A stretch of DNA of 64,000 bases from Symmetrospora coprosmae (Eukaryota > Basidiomycota > Cystobasidiomycetes > Symmetrosporaceae), in contig VUYT01000032.1 in assembly GCA_008802785.1 (NCBI GenBank), forward strand, positions 124,001 through 188,000. The letters are read 5' to 3'. The notes below the pieces were generated by a model. The model was not told the origin of the DNA. It made no database searches and saw only the letters and a list, made by a program, of their open reading frames with translations. Both the position numbers and the translations under genes were made by a program. Positions 45,988 to 57,535 of this stretch are shown here, in pieces (position 1 is the first letter of the stretch; each line of letters opens with the position of its first letter).

Positions 45988-46116
45988 CGGCCTTTCATAG
46001 CTATGCAGGGCAGGGGTGTATAGCAGGCGGCTGCTCGATAGGAGGGCATGATGGGGTGAATAATACAGTTATGCAAGCGAGGTTCGGACATGGTCTGTCA
46101 TGGTCTCATCAAGTCA
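45988..46116. terminator. Short convergent 3' region
   Basis: Only 129 bp separate the stop codons of the SPX-RING gene and the release-factor gene, so their 3' ends probably overlap. Confidence 0.4.
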
Positions 46117-47554
46117 CTATGGGCCTTCCAGCATCTCGTCCACCTGCTGCTGCAGAGCCCACTGATTGAGCTTGTGAGCCATGATTTCGAGCGACCCGTC
46201 GTCCCCCTCCAAGAAGCCCTCGACGCCGCTGAGAGTAAGCGGCATGCGATGATCCGTAACTCTATCCTGCGCAAAGTTGTATGTCCGAATCTTCTCGCTT
46301 CTGTCCTGGCCCCGCACCTGCGCCCGCCTTGCTGCCCGGTCTGACGCCTGGGTCTCTGCCACATGCAAAGCGAGGAGGCGCGAGCGGAGTACCTGAAACG
46401 CCTTTGCACGATTCTTGTGCTGCGAGCGGGTGTCCTGCATCGAGACGGTGATCCCGGTCGGTAAGTGGGTGAGTCGTACGGCGGATTCTGTCCGGTTGAC
46501 GTGCTGCAGAGGTGGACGCCATCAGTCTGCATATACGACAGTATCACACAGAGAAAGAAAGCACGCTCACCTGTCCGCCTGCACCGCCGGACCGCATCAC
46601 CTCGATCTTGACATCCTTCTCGTCGAGCACTTTGTCCAATGCCTGGTCCTTGTCGGGCGCTGAGGGAAGCACAATCACCGACGCCGTACTTGTGTGTACC
46701 CTGCCTTGCGTCTCTGTTGCCGGGACCCTCTGCACTCGGTGCACGCCTGCCTCGAAGCGTAACGCTTCATACGCGCCATCCCCGTCGAGTTCGAGTATCA
46801 CCTCGCGGTACGCGTCGCTCGGCCCCCCTCCTCCACCTCCGGCGCTTGCGTTCACGGCAGACGCGTTAACGATTTCGGCCTTCCATTTGCGCGACGTGGC
46901 GTGCCGCGAGTACATGCGCATGAGATCGCCGGCGAAGATGCTCGCCTCGGAGCCGCCGACGCCGGCCTTGATCTCCATCAGACAGCCGAGGGCCGAGGTC
47001 GCGTCCGGAGGCAGGAGAGCATTCTGTAGCGACTGCAGGGCTTCTGATGTTGGCGTATCCAGCTCTTCGATGTCGGCGGAGGCGAGCTCGCGCATCTCCT
47101 CGTCCGGGTCGTTCGACACTACATCTTCGAGGCTTTTACGTAGCTGAGAAGCGCATACGAGAAACGCAATCAGCAATGCGCATCCTGTTGCTGCAACCGG
47201 GAACTGAGCGCGCGCATGGCCCACAGTGGCGTTGTCCTGCCAAGTTTTGAGGGCGTCGCGCAGGCCTTCGAGCTGCTTTGTCCGCTTTGCTGCCTCTATG
47301 GCATTCCCGCTCGCTGTGGCCGCTGCGTTATCCTCGGCGGCCTTTGAGAGCGTCTGCCGCGCGAGCCTGACGAGCTTCTCATCCAGAGGGATATCGTTCG
47401 CGGCGGTCGAGCTGGAGGAAGCGTGCCTCTTCTGCCTGATGGTCGGGCGGCTATAGCGCGGGCGTTTTCTCGAGGAAGCAGCAAGGGCAGCACGGGCTAT
47501 ACCGACGCTATTGCTTATGGCGAACTGGCAGCTGCATCGTATCTGCGAGCTCAT
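46117..47554 (-). CDS. MRF1: Mitochondrial peptide chain release factor 1
   Basis: Exons 47554-47225, 47143-46571 and 46503-46117 give 429 residues. A basic, hydroxylated N-terminus ([15 protein letters not shown] ... RKRPRYSR) looks like a mitochondrial presequence. The class-I release-factor core follows: [40 protein letters not shown], and MRSGGAGGQ joined across intron 2 to [18 protein letters not shown], so the catalytic GGQ is intact. The C-terminus ([17 protein letters not shown]) is typical. The protein ends translation at UAA/UAG in mitochondria. Intron 1 (81 nt, no stop) is inferred because removal restores normal spacing before LRKSLEDV. Confidence 0.92.
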
Positions 47555-47706
47555 CTACCTTCCCTGATGCCGCCAAATTGTCGTGGTGGCCGAGAGGAAG
47601 AGAGCTCCTGCGGCATGCAGCCGTCCCTCCTCTCAAGCACGCCCACCTCTTCCCTTGTATCGATGCCGACAGCATTTTCACATTGAGATATGACCGGCTC
47701 ATAGCA
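47555..47706. promoter_or_regulatory. Compact bidirectional promoter
   Basis: Only 152 bp lie between the start codons of the mitochondrial release factor (-) and the RCC1-repeat gene (+), so the two probably share a promoter. Confidence 0.55.
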
Positions 47707-49029
47707 ATGCCGAAGCTCTGCATCTACGCTGCTGGCTCCAATTCGCACGGCCAGCTCGGACTAGGGTGCGATGACGATGCGCACTCCTTCACGCGCTGTG
47801 TCATCCCGCTCGAGCAGGAGCTTGTAGCTGTGGTGCACGAAGAGGAGCTGGACTTCAAGATCGCAGCTGGAGCGAACCACACGCTTCTCCTTCTACGGGA
47901 AGGAAACGGGACAGACCGGCCTGCCCGCCTTTTCGTCGCTGGCTCATCGAAGCGGGGTCAACTGGGAAGGAGGTCGGACCAGCCTGCACATACCTTCGAG
48001 CCGGTCGCGCCGGCCGAGCTGCTTGCCGCCAGCCGCATCGATGCACTTGCCTTTCCGGAGCAGGCGGAATCTCTTCGCGTGGCGGACATTGCGGCAGGCT
48101 GGGAGAGCTCTTTCATCCTGCTGAGATCAGCAGCGTCAGAGCAGATACCCTCCTTTCGAACGGTATCGACGCTGCTAGCCATGGGATCCAATGACTATGG
48201 GCAGCTGGCTGTCGAAGGGTCTGCAGTATATGCGAATATTGTGCCTCTCGACGGTATCACCCGCATCTACAGCGGTCCAAGGCACACGGTTGCTCAGCTT
48301 GGCAAGAAGGACAAAGAAAGCATGGCCGGTTGGGGCAGTTCGCGCAAGGGACAGCTTAGTAGCTCATCCAACGATCAGCCGCCGCCTACGACGTGGACAC
48401 CAGCGCCCTTTCGCTTCAACCCAAGCTCGGCGTGTCCGTTCGAAGTCGTAGACGTCGCACTCGGCCAAGCGCACACCTGCATGCTGTTCCGCAAAGCCGG
48501 CGATCATGGCGGACCCTTCCGTCTGACTTGGTGTGGCGCACGCTCGCATGGACAAATCGGCGATTCTGCAGAGGTAGCGCCGGCTCTAGCGTCCATCCCT
48601 CCAGGCCTGCTGCTCAAGCGCGTGTATGCAACATGGAATTCCACGTTCATCCTGGGAGAGTCCGAGGCAGGTGAGACACGACTCTACAGCCTCGGGAACA
48701 ACAGAAATGGGCAGCTTGGGCGCTGTACAGCAAATAAGGCATCCGGCACAGCGGGCGAGGTGCTCTTCGATGGCTCGAGGCGACGCATCCTGCAGCTCGC
48801 GGCTGGCTCAGAGCATATCCTGGCTCTGCTGGAAGGACTGCAGCTTGGATCCAAGAAGGAGATCTGGGGTTGGGGGTGGAATGAGCACGGCAACCTGGGC
48901 TTGCAGGGCGATGGCCAGCTTGAAGACGTGCGATTGCCCAAGAAGCTTCAGGTTCCAGTAGCGGACGACTACCTCGGCATTGCCGCCGGTAACGGCACCA
49001 GCTGGATCTTCGCCATGGATGCAGACTAG
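47707..49029 (+). CDS. RCC1-repeat protein, ATS1/KTI13-like
   Basis: A single exon of 440 residues, starting MPKLCIYAAGSNSHGQLGLG. Recurring blade motifs of the RCC1 propeller are visible: AAGSNSHGQLG, VAGSSKRGQLGRR, AMGSNDYGQLA, WGSSRKGQL, WCGARSHGQIG, SLGNNRNGQLG and WGWNEHGNLGLQG. Total length and the irregular blades resemble Ats1/Kti13, the Elongator- and Dph3-associated protein needed for tRNA wobble-uridine modification and diphthamide synthesis, rather than the Ran exchange factor RCC1, which has longer regular blades. That choice is inference. The start at 47707 is preferred over the open frame upstream because the first blade begins there. Confidence 0.78.
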   Translation: MPKLCIYAAGSNSHGQLGLGCDDDAHSFTRCVIPLEQELVAVVHEEELDFKIAAGANHTLLLLREGNGTDRPARLFVAGSSKRGQLGRRSDQPAHTFEPVAPAELLAASRIDALAFPEQAESLRVADIAAGWESSFILLRSAASEQIPSFRTVSTLLAMGSNDYGQLAVEGSAVYANIVPLDGITRIYSGPRHTVAQLGKKDKESMAGWGSSRKGQLSSSSNDQPPPTTWTPAPFRFNPSSACPFEVVDVALGQAHTCMLFRKAGDHGGPFRLTWCGARSHGQIGDSAEVAPALASIPPGLLLKRVYATWNSTFILGESEAGETRLYSLGNNRNGQLGRCTANKASGTAGEVLFDGSRRRILQLAAGSEHILALLEGLQLGSKKEIWGWGWNEHGNLGLQGDGQLEDVRLPKKLQVPVADDYLGIAAGNGTSWIFAMDAD

Positions 49030-49747
49030 GTCTAAGCCAAGCCACAGACTGCCGGGCCGCTGTCTGCCAGAAGGCGCCGTCGCCGCCCAGAATACATGCT
49101 CTGGCTGGCTGCAACACTTGTCTGGAGAAGGTGAGTGACGTGCCGCCGTTGTGGTCATCGTTTGACTGACCTTAACACTCCCAGACAGGGTGGTTAGATA
49201 GGCCGATCCCATTCAGGGCACGTCTGGCATCGCTGAGAGGCATAGAGAGGCACAGACCCGTCACCCGCGCAGAGACGACAACAGTGAGCCGATACATAGG
49301 TACGGCTCGCTCATTCGCTGGTGCCGCGCTGGAGACTCCCACGACGAACACACGCTCGAGCAATGTGGACAGTCAGCGAAGAGCAGCCAGCCCAGCAGTC
49401 GTGCGCGTCGATCTGTACAACGTACGCACTCTCGATTAGCTGTACCTAGACATTGCTGCAGTCTCCAGCGGGCCTCGCAGGTAGACCTGGCCCTGCTTGT
49501 GTAAATCTGGAGCCCCGGACTGCTCCGGGCCGCTCCGACTTCCGCTCGTACCCGAGGGCCTGGCTTAGTCCTGGTTGATCGCGTACAAATAGCCCCTCTA
49601 CGAGGGAGAACTGCGGAGATCCTCTCTTGCATTGCGCACACGGCTCTCTGCTTCGCTTCCTCATCATCTGGAGACTCACCTCCTTCCCTGCGTTGCACTC
49701 CCTGCCTCTATACTTGTGAGCGCCGCGAGCGCACTCATACCTCAAGG
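49030..49747. other. Intergenic: promoter of carnitine acetyltransferase
   Basis: Between two plus-strand genes. Short minus-strand frames have no features. CT-rich sequence precedes the start at 49748. No gene seen. Confidence 0.5.
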
Positions 49748-52639
49748 ATGACGCAGGACCTCGACATGAAGGCCCCGGCGGGGGACAAGCTGCGCGTCGT
49801 CAGCGATGACAAGGGCGGTGCTGTACCTGCCAGAGGAGGTGGTGAGGGGGACCAAGCTCAGCAGTACCCAGTATAGTCACTGAACCTGGCTGATGTCTCC
49901 GGCGACGATTGTCTGCCCCGCTTTGCGCTCCAGACGGAGGCCTGAGTACGTTTTGACGCTCCTTCCGGGATGCTGGGTCCGGCTGTTCGCTAGCTGATAG
50001 TGATGGTTCCTGCTCACTCTGTCACAACCCTAACAGCCCTACGCTACCAGACGAAGCTCCCCAAGCTGCCAATCCCTCCGCTCGAAGACACGTGCAAGCG
50101 ATACTTGCGCGCTCTCGAAGGTCTGCAGGTGCGCCATAGCATTGAGGCGGCCTCTCTGCCTGTGCAAGCCATCCCTCTGATCCTGACCTACATCCTCAGA
50201 CCGCTCAAGAACACGAGCAGACAAAGCGCGTCGTGGCGGACTTCCTCAAGAACGAAGGACCCAAGCTCGACGCCAAGCTGCGCAAGTATGCAGAGAGCAG
50301 AGACTCGTACATCGAGGCCTTCTGGGATGCCGCCTACCTCGACACCACCGAGTCTGTCGTTCTCAACTTGAACCCGTTCTTTGTCCTCGAGGATGATCCC
50401 ACGCCTTCGCGAGGCAACCAGATGGGAAGAGCCGTTGGCCTGATTATGGCTTCGCTCGGCTTTGTGCACGACCTGCGTACCGGTCAGCTCGAGCCTGATA
50501 ACATGCGCGGAACACCGCTCGACATGTACCAGTACTCCAGGCTGTTCGGAACGGCCCGGATACCCACGCAGTGAGTACATGTGCTGCCTTACAATTCGCG
50601 CACTTACATATGAGCTGACTCTGGCAATGGCCCTCCTGCAGAGACGGGTGCAAGATGCAGTCCGATGACCACTCGAAACACATCATCGTTATGCGCCGCG
50701 GCCAGTTCTACTACTTTGACGTACTCGACTCGAAGCACAGGCCCGCTCTCACAGAGCGAGAGCTGCTCAACAATCTGGACGCCATCTGTGCCGACGCCGA
50801 CAAGCTGCACCCCGGGCAGGTAGCACAGGGAGCGGTGGGTGTACTTTCGACCGAGAACAGGAAGCTCTGGGCCAACCTGCGCGAGAAGCTTCGAGAGGAC
50901 GAGAGCAACAAGTCTTGCTGTGAGCATAGCCCTGCTGTCCCGTTTTCTAGTTGTCGGCAATGCTGAGATACAATGCCGCATCTCAGTGGATGTGGTCGAC
51001 TCTGCTCTCTTCATCGTCTGCTTGGACGACTCCACGCCGGAGAGCATCGATGAAACTTGCGCAAACATGCTTTGCGGAACATACAAGCTCGACAAGGGCG
51101 TCCAGACCGGCACATGTACGAATCGATGGTACGAGAAGCTGCAGATCATCATTGCGGCCAATGGCACGGCTGGCATCAACTTCGAGCATTCCGGCGTGGA
51201 CGGCCACACTGTCCTGCGGTACGCCGGGGACGTGTACACTGAGCTCATCTTGCGCTTCGCAAAGAGCATCAACTCGAATGCCACGACTCTCTTCAAGGCA
51301 AAGACATCGCCCTGGGCAACTGGCGCGGGCAAGAAGGCCGCAGCCAATGGGAATTGGTCGCCACAGGAGGAGCCAGAGGAGCTCGACACCGAGCCAAAGA
51401 AGCTCGAGTGGAGTCTCACGCCAGAGCTCCGCACGGGTATTCGATTCGCAGAGACACGGCTGTCGGATTTGATCTGCCAGAATGACATTGTCGCGCTGGA
51501 GTTTGACGTAAGTTAGCCCACAACTCTGGAGAGAGGAGCGCAGCTTGCTGATATTGCCTGACGCTTACAGTCTTACGGCAAGTCCTTCATTACGCGCCAT
51601 GGCTTCTCTCCCGACGCTTGTGAGTTGCGTTCGACCTTCATCTACAATCCCTCGAGCTGACGACGGTCTTGGGGCTGCAGTCGTGCAGATGGCATACCAA
51701 GCAGCCTACTTCTCGCTCTACGGGCGTACCGAGTGCACGTATGAGCCGGCGATGACGAAAGCTTTCCTGCACGGGCGCACCGAATCCATCCGCTCCGTCC
51801 AACCGGAGTCAGTCGCCTTTGTGCGCCGCTTCTGCTCGTCCGACGCGACGCCCAGGGAGAAGATGGACGCACTTCGGGCAGCCTGCAAGAGGCACACAGA
51901 CCTCACGCGCGAGTGCAGCAAGGGTCTCGGACAGGACCGCATTCTATATGCCATGGCCGCACTCGCAAAGCACCCGGAAGACGGAGCAGAGAAGCTCGAT
52001 GGGAATGGACCTATGGACGAGGGCAAAGTTACGGACCAATCTGTTGGCGAGCCAGTCCTTCCAGCCATCTTCCGTGACCAAGGTTACGGCACACTGTCGC
52101 ACTCGACACTCTCGACGAGTAACTGCGGGAACCCGTGCTTGCGCCTCTTCGGCTTTGGCGCAGTCGTGCCGGATGGTTTCGGTATCGGGTATATCATCAA
52201 GGTGCGTTCTTCAGTTTGGTCGTATCCGCTCGTGCAGCCCTTCTGACCTGTGCATCGCCGCACAGGACGATGCCATTTCCATCTGCGCTTCCAGCAAGCA
52301 TCTGCAGACTCGGCGCTTCTTGGACACGCTCAAAGCGTACCTGCTGGAGACACAGCGTTTGCTTGTGCAGCTCCACCGCGAGGCCAACGCGAAACCCTCG
52401 ACTGGCTCCGTGAGTCCTCCATTTGCGCCCCTGCCTTTGATCGCTGGACCTGCGCTGACGGGGACGCTTTCATACTCCACTAGTCTATTAAGGGCACGGC
52501 GGAAGATGACGATGACGATGGTCTGGGAGGGTACGGCTTCTACATGGAGTCTTACGGTGTCTTGGACCAGTTTATGAAGGAGTCGAGACGTCCGAGAAAC
52601 AGGAGTGTCGGCACAAAGATCGCAATGTCAGACTATTGA
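49748..52639 (+). CDS. Carnitine O-acetyltransferase
   Basis: Exons 49748-49841, 50037-50128, 50200-50570, 50642-50919, 50987-51507, 51571-51619, 51681-52201, 52266-52409 and 52484-52639 give 741 residues. The family opening is LPKLPIPPLEDTCKRYL. Then come YLDTTESVVLNLNPF, FYYFDVLD, CTNRWYEKLQIII, the catalytic His in NFEHSGVDGHTVL, TYEPAMTKAFLHGRTESIR, and LSHSTLSTSNCGNPCL with the substrate-binding Ser-Thr-Ser. It moves acetyl groups between CoA and carnitine, feeding cytosolic acetyl units to mitochondria. No organelle signal is clear at the N-terminus, and no peroxisomal C-terminal tripeptide is present (ends MSDY), suggesting a Yat-type cytosolic or outer-membrane enzyme. A 12-nt in-frame micro-exon at 49934-49945 is possible. 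Confidence 0.92.
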
Positions 52640-52885
52640 GCGGAACGTGTATCATAGTCGCGCTTGAGAAGATTCCTGGAAATGAGCTGCGCATCGGAGG
52701 CCGTCCTGTTCTTGCCCCGCTTGCAGGCACAGCGCGTATGTACTCCCTCAGCCGCGGCTGCTCCCCCGGCCTTGCCCCGACGTCGATGCTGTCATGGAGA
52801 AGCGCGCTCGCATTGCCTTCTTCCCTCAGCCTACCCACCGCTACACTCCATCCAGCCCCATAGCTGCGCCTTCGCATCACGCAAT

Positions 52886-53644
52886 ATGGCTGCCACTCTG
52901 AACTGGATCGTCAAGGATGTCGAATCGATGATTCCGAGCTGGAACTTCTCTTCCTCTGTTAAGGCGGTCCCTTCCATCGGTCAGGCAGCACCGCCGTCAC
53001 CACTGCAGCTCCCGAAGCAGCAGGCAGCAGTCCTCTTGTTCACTCGGCATGTGGGCTGCCCATTCTGCGAGAAAGGTGTGCTGGGTGGTATTGGCGATAG
53101 CGTGCCAGTGCGGAGACGGGCTGACCCTGCTCGCCCCGCACCTCACCAGAGATCAAGCAGCTGGTCACCCTCGCAAGGAAGCCAGAGAACGCCAAGATCC
53201 AGTTCATCATCATCACACACTCTGTCTCGACGTACGAGCTCGAGAAGTTCGTTGCCGAAGAGCTGGCGCAGAGCCCGGGGTCCAACGTCACGCTGCATGG
53301 TGACGCAGAGCGCCGCGTGTATGCCGCATACGGCATTGGCGAGCTCAGTCTCACGAGCATCATCAATTCGGACATCATGAGCCAGGTTGGCAAGCTCAAG
53401 GAGGAGGGCATCGCCAACCGTCTGACGCGGGGAACCAGGTGAGCTGGCGAGGAGGCCCACTCCCTGGGCCTGCCTTGACGATCGGTACCCGCGAGGCTGA
53501 TGCTGTGGATATGCACCTCGCTACAGATGGCAGACGAATGGCGGCTTTGCCATTGATACCGAGGGCAAGGTGCAGTACGTGCATGTCGGCAAGGACAGTG
53601 GCGACACGACCGATCTCGAAAAGGCCATCAGCAGCGTAATCTGA
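52886..53644 (+). CDS. Thioredoxin-fold, peroxiredoxin-like (AhpC/TSA_2) protein
   Basis: Exons 52886-53075, 53150-53438 and 53527-53644 give 198 residues. The fold shows as AAVLLFTRHVGCPFCEK (CPFC in place of a CxxC/peroxidatic site), IQFIIITHS, then NVTLHGDAERRVYAAYGIG and WQTNGGFAIDTEGKVQYVHV. This arrangement is seen in PRXL2/AhpC-TSA_2 proteins. A redox role is likely, but the substrate is unknown. No signal peptide. It follows the carnitine acetyltransferase by 246 bp on the same strand. Confidence 0.8.
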
Positions 53645-54390
53645 TGCGGACGCGCAGCTCGTAAATCTATTGCGGCCGACCACAGCATGTCTATGTACCA
53701 TCTTTCGACGCTTGTCAAGCGCATCTGTAGCTTACATAAGTACCACACCTTGAGCCTGAAAGGTCGGGCCGATGCGGTCTGGGCGTCACAGCGACAGCGA
53801 CAAGTGCGACAGCTTGCAAGCTCTGCTTTTGCCATCTGTGTTCGTCCTTTGCAAGAGTGTTAGGCCGCACAGGCGTTCTTCCACCGATGGCCCTGGCCCT
53901 GCAGGATGGATGATGCACACTACTGCAAAGGCTCCGCCGCTCTCGCCCGTTCCGCTGGTGACAGTGCGCTACCGTCAACTCCGCGGAGCAGTCTACCTCT
54001 CGACGCACTGCACTGCAAAGGAACAGAGCAGAATCAGAGCCGATATTCATCCGGTTCTCATTTCTTACGCCCTCCCCGCCTGTCACTCGCGTACACCGCA
54101 CCTCACAGCCGACGCCGCAGCTCACCCCGCGACTTTTCGAGAGGCCAAGCGCATCCCATCTGCCCATCGACCTCGACAGTCTTTTGCCAGTAGACGGCAG
54201 CAGCAGCGCCGCCCTCACCGCGCACACAGAGACAGAGCAGACTGCAGGCAACCGTACTGGCTCTTCTCGAGACCGGCCCTCCAGCTCCAGCAGCACCTGC
54301 TAAGCTTGCCCGCACGTTTGTCGCCTCGCCCACCCTCGATCAGGCCTCAACAGCTCCGCTCCCAGACTCGCTTGCTAGACGTCCCCAGCA
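53645..54390. other. Intergenic: MTHFR promoter
   Basis: Between two plus-strand genes. Frames here are open because of base composition only. A CT/CA-rich leader runs into the MTHFR start codon. No gene seen. Confidence 0.5.
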
Positions 54391-56663
54391 ATGAAGATCT
54401 CAGAGAGGCTCGCAGCGGCAGAGACGAAAGGCAGACCATGGTGGTCGTTCGAGTTCTTCCCGCCAAAGAGTGAGTACGGCTTACTTTGCCAATCGTCTCG
54501 GCTGCTGCTCCGCTCACGCTGATCCAACGCCTCTTCTTGGCTCTTTCTCCTCCTCGCCATGCAGCCGGTGCGGTTGACGTTGCTGCTCTTGCTTTCATGA
54601 AGATACAAGGTGGCTGACGTGTCCTCGTGCCGCAGACGACGGAGTCAAGAACCTCTACGCGCGCATCGAGCGCATGCGCGAGCTCGGTCCTACCTTCATC
54701 GACATCACCTGGGGCGCAGGAGGCACGCGAGCCGAGACGACTGCACAATTCGTCAAAGCTGCACACGAGGAGTTCGGACTTGAGACGTGCATGCATCTCA
54801 CCTGCACGGACATGGCGCGGGACAAGATCGAGAAGGCTCTCGATGTGAGCGCTCTCGGCGGACGTAGGCGCGACAGACATCCGACCCACTCTGACGCACC
54901 TTTGCCTGACTCCAGGATGCCTACGAGTCTGGCTGCCACAACATCCTCGCGCTCCGTGGCGACCCGCCCAAGGGCCAGACCGAGTGGACCGCACCAGACA
55001 ACGGCTTCAAGCATGCGATCGATCTTGTCAAGTTCATCCGCGAGAAGCATGGCAACCACTTCGACATTGCCATTGCCGGCTTTCCAGAGGGGCACCCGGA
55101 CCGCGAGAGCAAGGAGATTGAGATGAAGCACCTCAAGGCAAAGGTGGACGCGGGCGCCACCTTCATCTTTACGCAGATGTTCTACGACTTTGACATGTTC
55201 AAGCAGTGGGTCGCCGACGTGCGCGAGGTCGGCATCACGATTCCCATCATTCCGGGAATCATGCCCATCCAGAGCTACGCGTCGTACAAAAAGACGACCA
55301 AGTGGTTCGGCACGGTGGTGCCCCAGTCATGGGAGGACGCACTCGCAGAGCACCAACACGACGACGAGAAGGTCAGGGAGGTCGGCACAGAGCTCGTCAC
55401 CAAGCTCTGCAAGGACATCCTCGAGGGTGACCTCGACATCCACGGCCTGCACTTCTACACAATGAATCTGGAGAAGGGTACGCGGGTCATCCTGAACAAG
55501 CTCGGCTTCCTGCCGGACCGCGATGTCGTCAACCCTCTCCCGTGGCGACCGGTGAGTGTCCTTGCCTTCCTCCTTATTGCCAAATGACAGTCCTGAGACT
55601 CGCGATGCTGTACAGTCTCTCACGCATAAGCGCCGTGGGGAGTCCACGCGACCGATCTTCTGGGCCAACCGTACTAAATCGTATCTTGCGCGCACGGACG
55701 CCTGGGACGAATTCCCGAACGGACGGTGGGGAGATTCGCGCTCTCCGGCCTACGGTGAGGTCCGCCCTGGCATCGGCGTCGCCATTCAGCAGAGCGTGAG
55801 TCATGATGAAACTGGTGATCGTTCTGCTCCGGAGGCGGAGGCTGAGCCTCTGTTCCTTCTTGCCTGCTGGGGTAGCCCGCCGAGGCGCTCAAGCTCTGGG
55901 ATACGCCCAAGACTTTGGCCGACGTGTCTGCGCTATTTGCCCGGTTCTGCCGCGGCGACCTTGCCAGCCTACCGTGGAGCGACGCGCCCGCAGCCAAGGA
56001 GACGAGCTTCATCTCGGAGCCGCTCGCCAAGATGAATGAGCGCGGTTTCCTCACCATCAACTCGCAGCCGGCTGTCGATGGAGCCAAGAGCAATGACCCT
56101 GTTCACGGCTGGGGCCCGAAGAATGGCTACGTCTACCAGAAGGTGCGTCTGACGTCGGCCGTGTATTGGCGAGGAAATATGAACGATGCTGATCGTCCTT
56201 CTTTGTTGCTTGCATGCAGGCCTACCTCGAGTTTTTCGCTTCGCCTGAGCAGGCCGAGAAGCTGTTCAACACATACGGGGACGAGCAGGATGTGACTTAT
56301 TACGCCATCACCAAGTCTGGCCAGCTGTACACCAACAACTACAGCGAGACGCCGAATGCCGTCACGTGGGGTGTGTTCCCGGGCAAGGAGATCCTGCAGC
56401 CCACTGTGGTGGAGAAGGGGAGCTTTGAGGCGTGGAAGGACGAAGCGTTTGAGCTCGGGCAGCAGTGGGCCAACCTGTATCCGAGCGGATCCGAAAGCAA
56501 CAAGCTCCTCGGCGACATCTTCTCGACATACTATCTCGTCAACATTGTCCACAACGACTACCGCAACCCAGACCCGCTCGCCATCTTCAAGCCGTTCCTC
56601 GACGACAATGCCGCTGCCAACGGTGTCAACGGCCACAGCCGTGGCTCGAATGGTCACGCTTAG
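54391..56663 (+). CDS. MET13: Methylenetetrahydrofolate reductase
   Basis: Exons 54391-54469, 54636-54844, 54916-55551, 55616-55795, 55876-56142 and 56220-56663 give 604 residues, the usual eukaryotic length. The catalytic barrel shows [65 protein letters not shown] and [10 protein letters not shown]. After the linker [15 protein letters not shown] comes the C-terminal SAM-binding regulatory domain ([30 protein letters not shown]). The enzyme uses FAD and NAD(P)H to make 5-methyl-THF for methionine synthesis; the C-terminal domain gives feedback control by SAM in the family. It could equally be the MET12-type isoform; MET13 is chosen as the main form. Confidence 0.93.
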
Positions 56664-57535
56664 AGACGACGACCACCCGATGTGACCCGCAATGTCAATG
56701 TGCGACTTTCCATCGGCACATCTGTCCAACCGCAATTCGCATACCCCAGTCCTTCTCCCACCCCCTGATTCTTCCGAGCTCTTCAACAGCTTGTCTGCGA
56801 TACCAGCACTCGTCTACGCATTCTTTTCCCTTACGCCCCGTCTTTACCATCTAAACAACACATGTAGCTAGACCTGATATCGCATGACAAAATGAAACCC
56901 TCAACGGGTGTATCCGAACTGGCGGGCTCTCCCGTTGCGTGTTCTTTCGGTTTCTCCGCAGCGATACCCTACCGCCGAGTGTGAGAGACAGCGTCGACAC
57001 TATGCTCGCATGACCACAAGCTTCATCTGCAGGTATAGGGAAGACTGAGTCAGCCTGTGCTGAGACGGCTCCTGCTGGGGTTGTGCTCCGCTGCAAGTGG
57101 TAGTCGACTGGGAGTGGAGTAAGTGGAGGGATCAGGTGGCCCGCCCCACTCAAGAGGGTCGACCACAGTTATTGCCTGCGTCAAAACAGGCAGCCCAACT
57201 GGTGTTGTCTGTCATCGACACGGCGCCGAGGCTCCTGGAAAGAGTCGGGATGGACACCTCCATTCGCTCGACCCGCGCTCATAGAACAAGGATGACGGAA
57301 GATTGGAATTTCATCGTGTGTGTGTTGTGGAAAGGAGGAGGAGATGATGGGGATGCGATGCCCACACGCGCGCGTACACACATACCTGGTCATCGCTATT
57401 GCTGTTTGCTTGCTATGCTGTCGCCGGTTGCCCTGCGCAAGAGAAGCGTGACACTGCTGCTGTCCTCCTCCTCCTCCTCCTCTGCGACCCGCCCACCGCG
57501 CGTCTCTCTCCTGCAGCACAAACAGCCAGCCCACG
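56664..57535. other. Intergenic region
   Basis: Between two plus-strand genes. A TCC microsatellite lies at about 57465-57483 shortly before the kelch-protein start. No RNA gene or other element is recognised. Confidence 0.5.
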
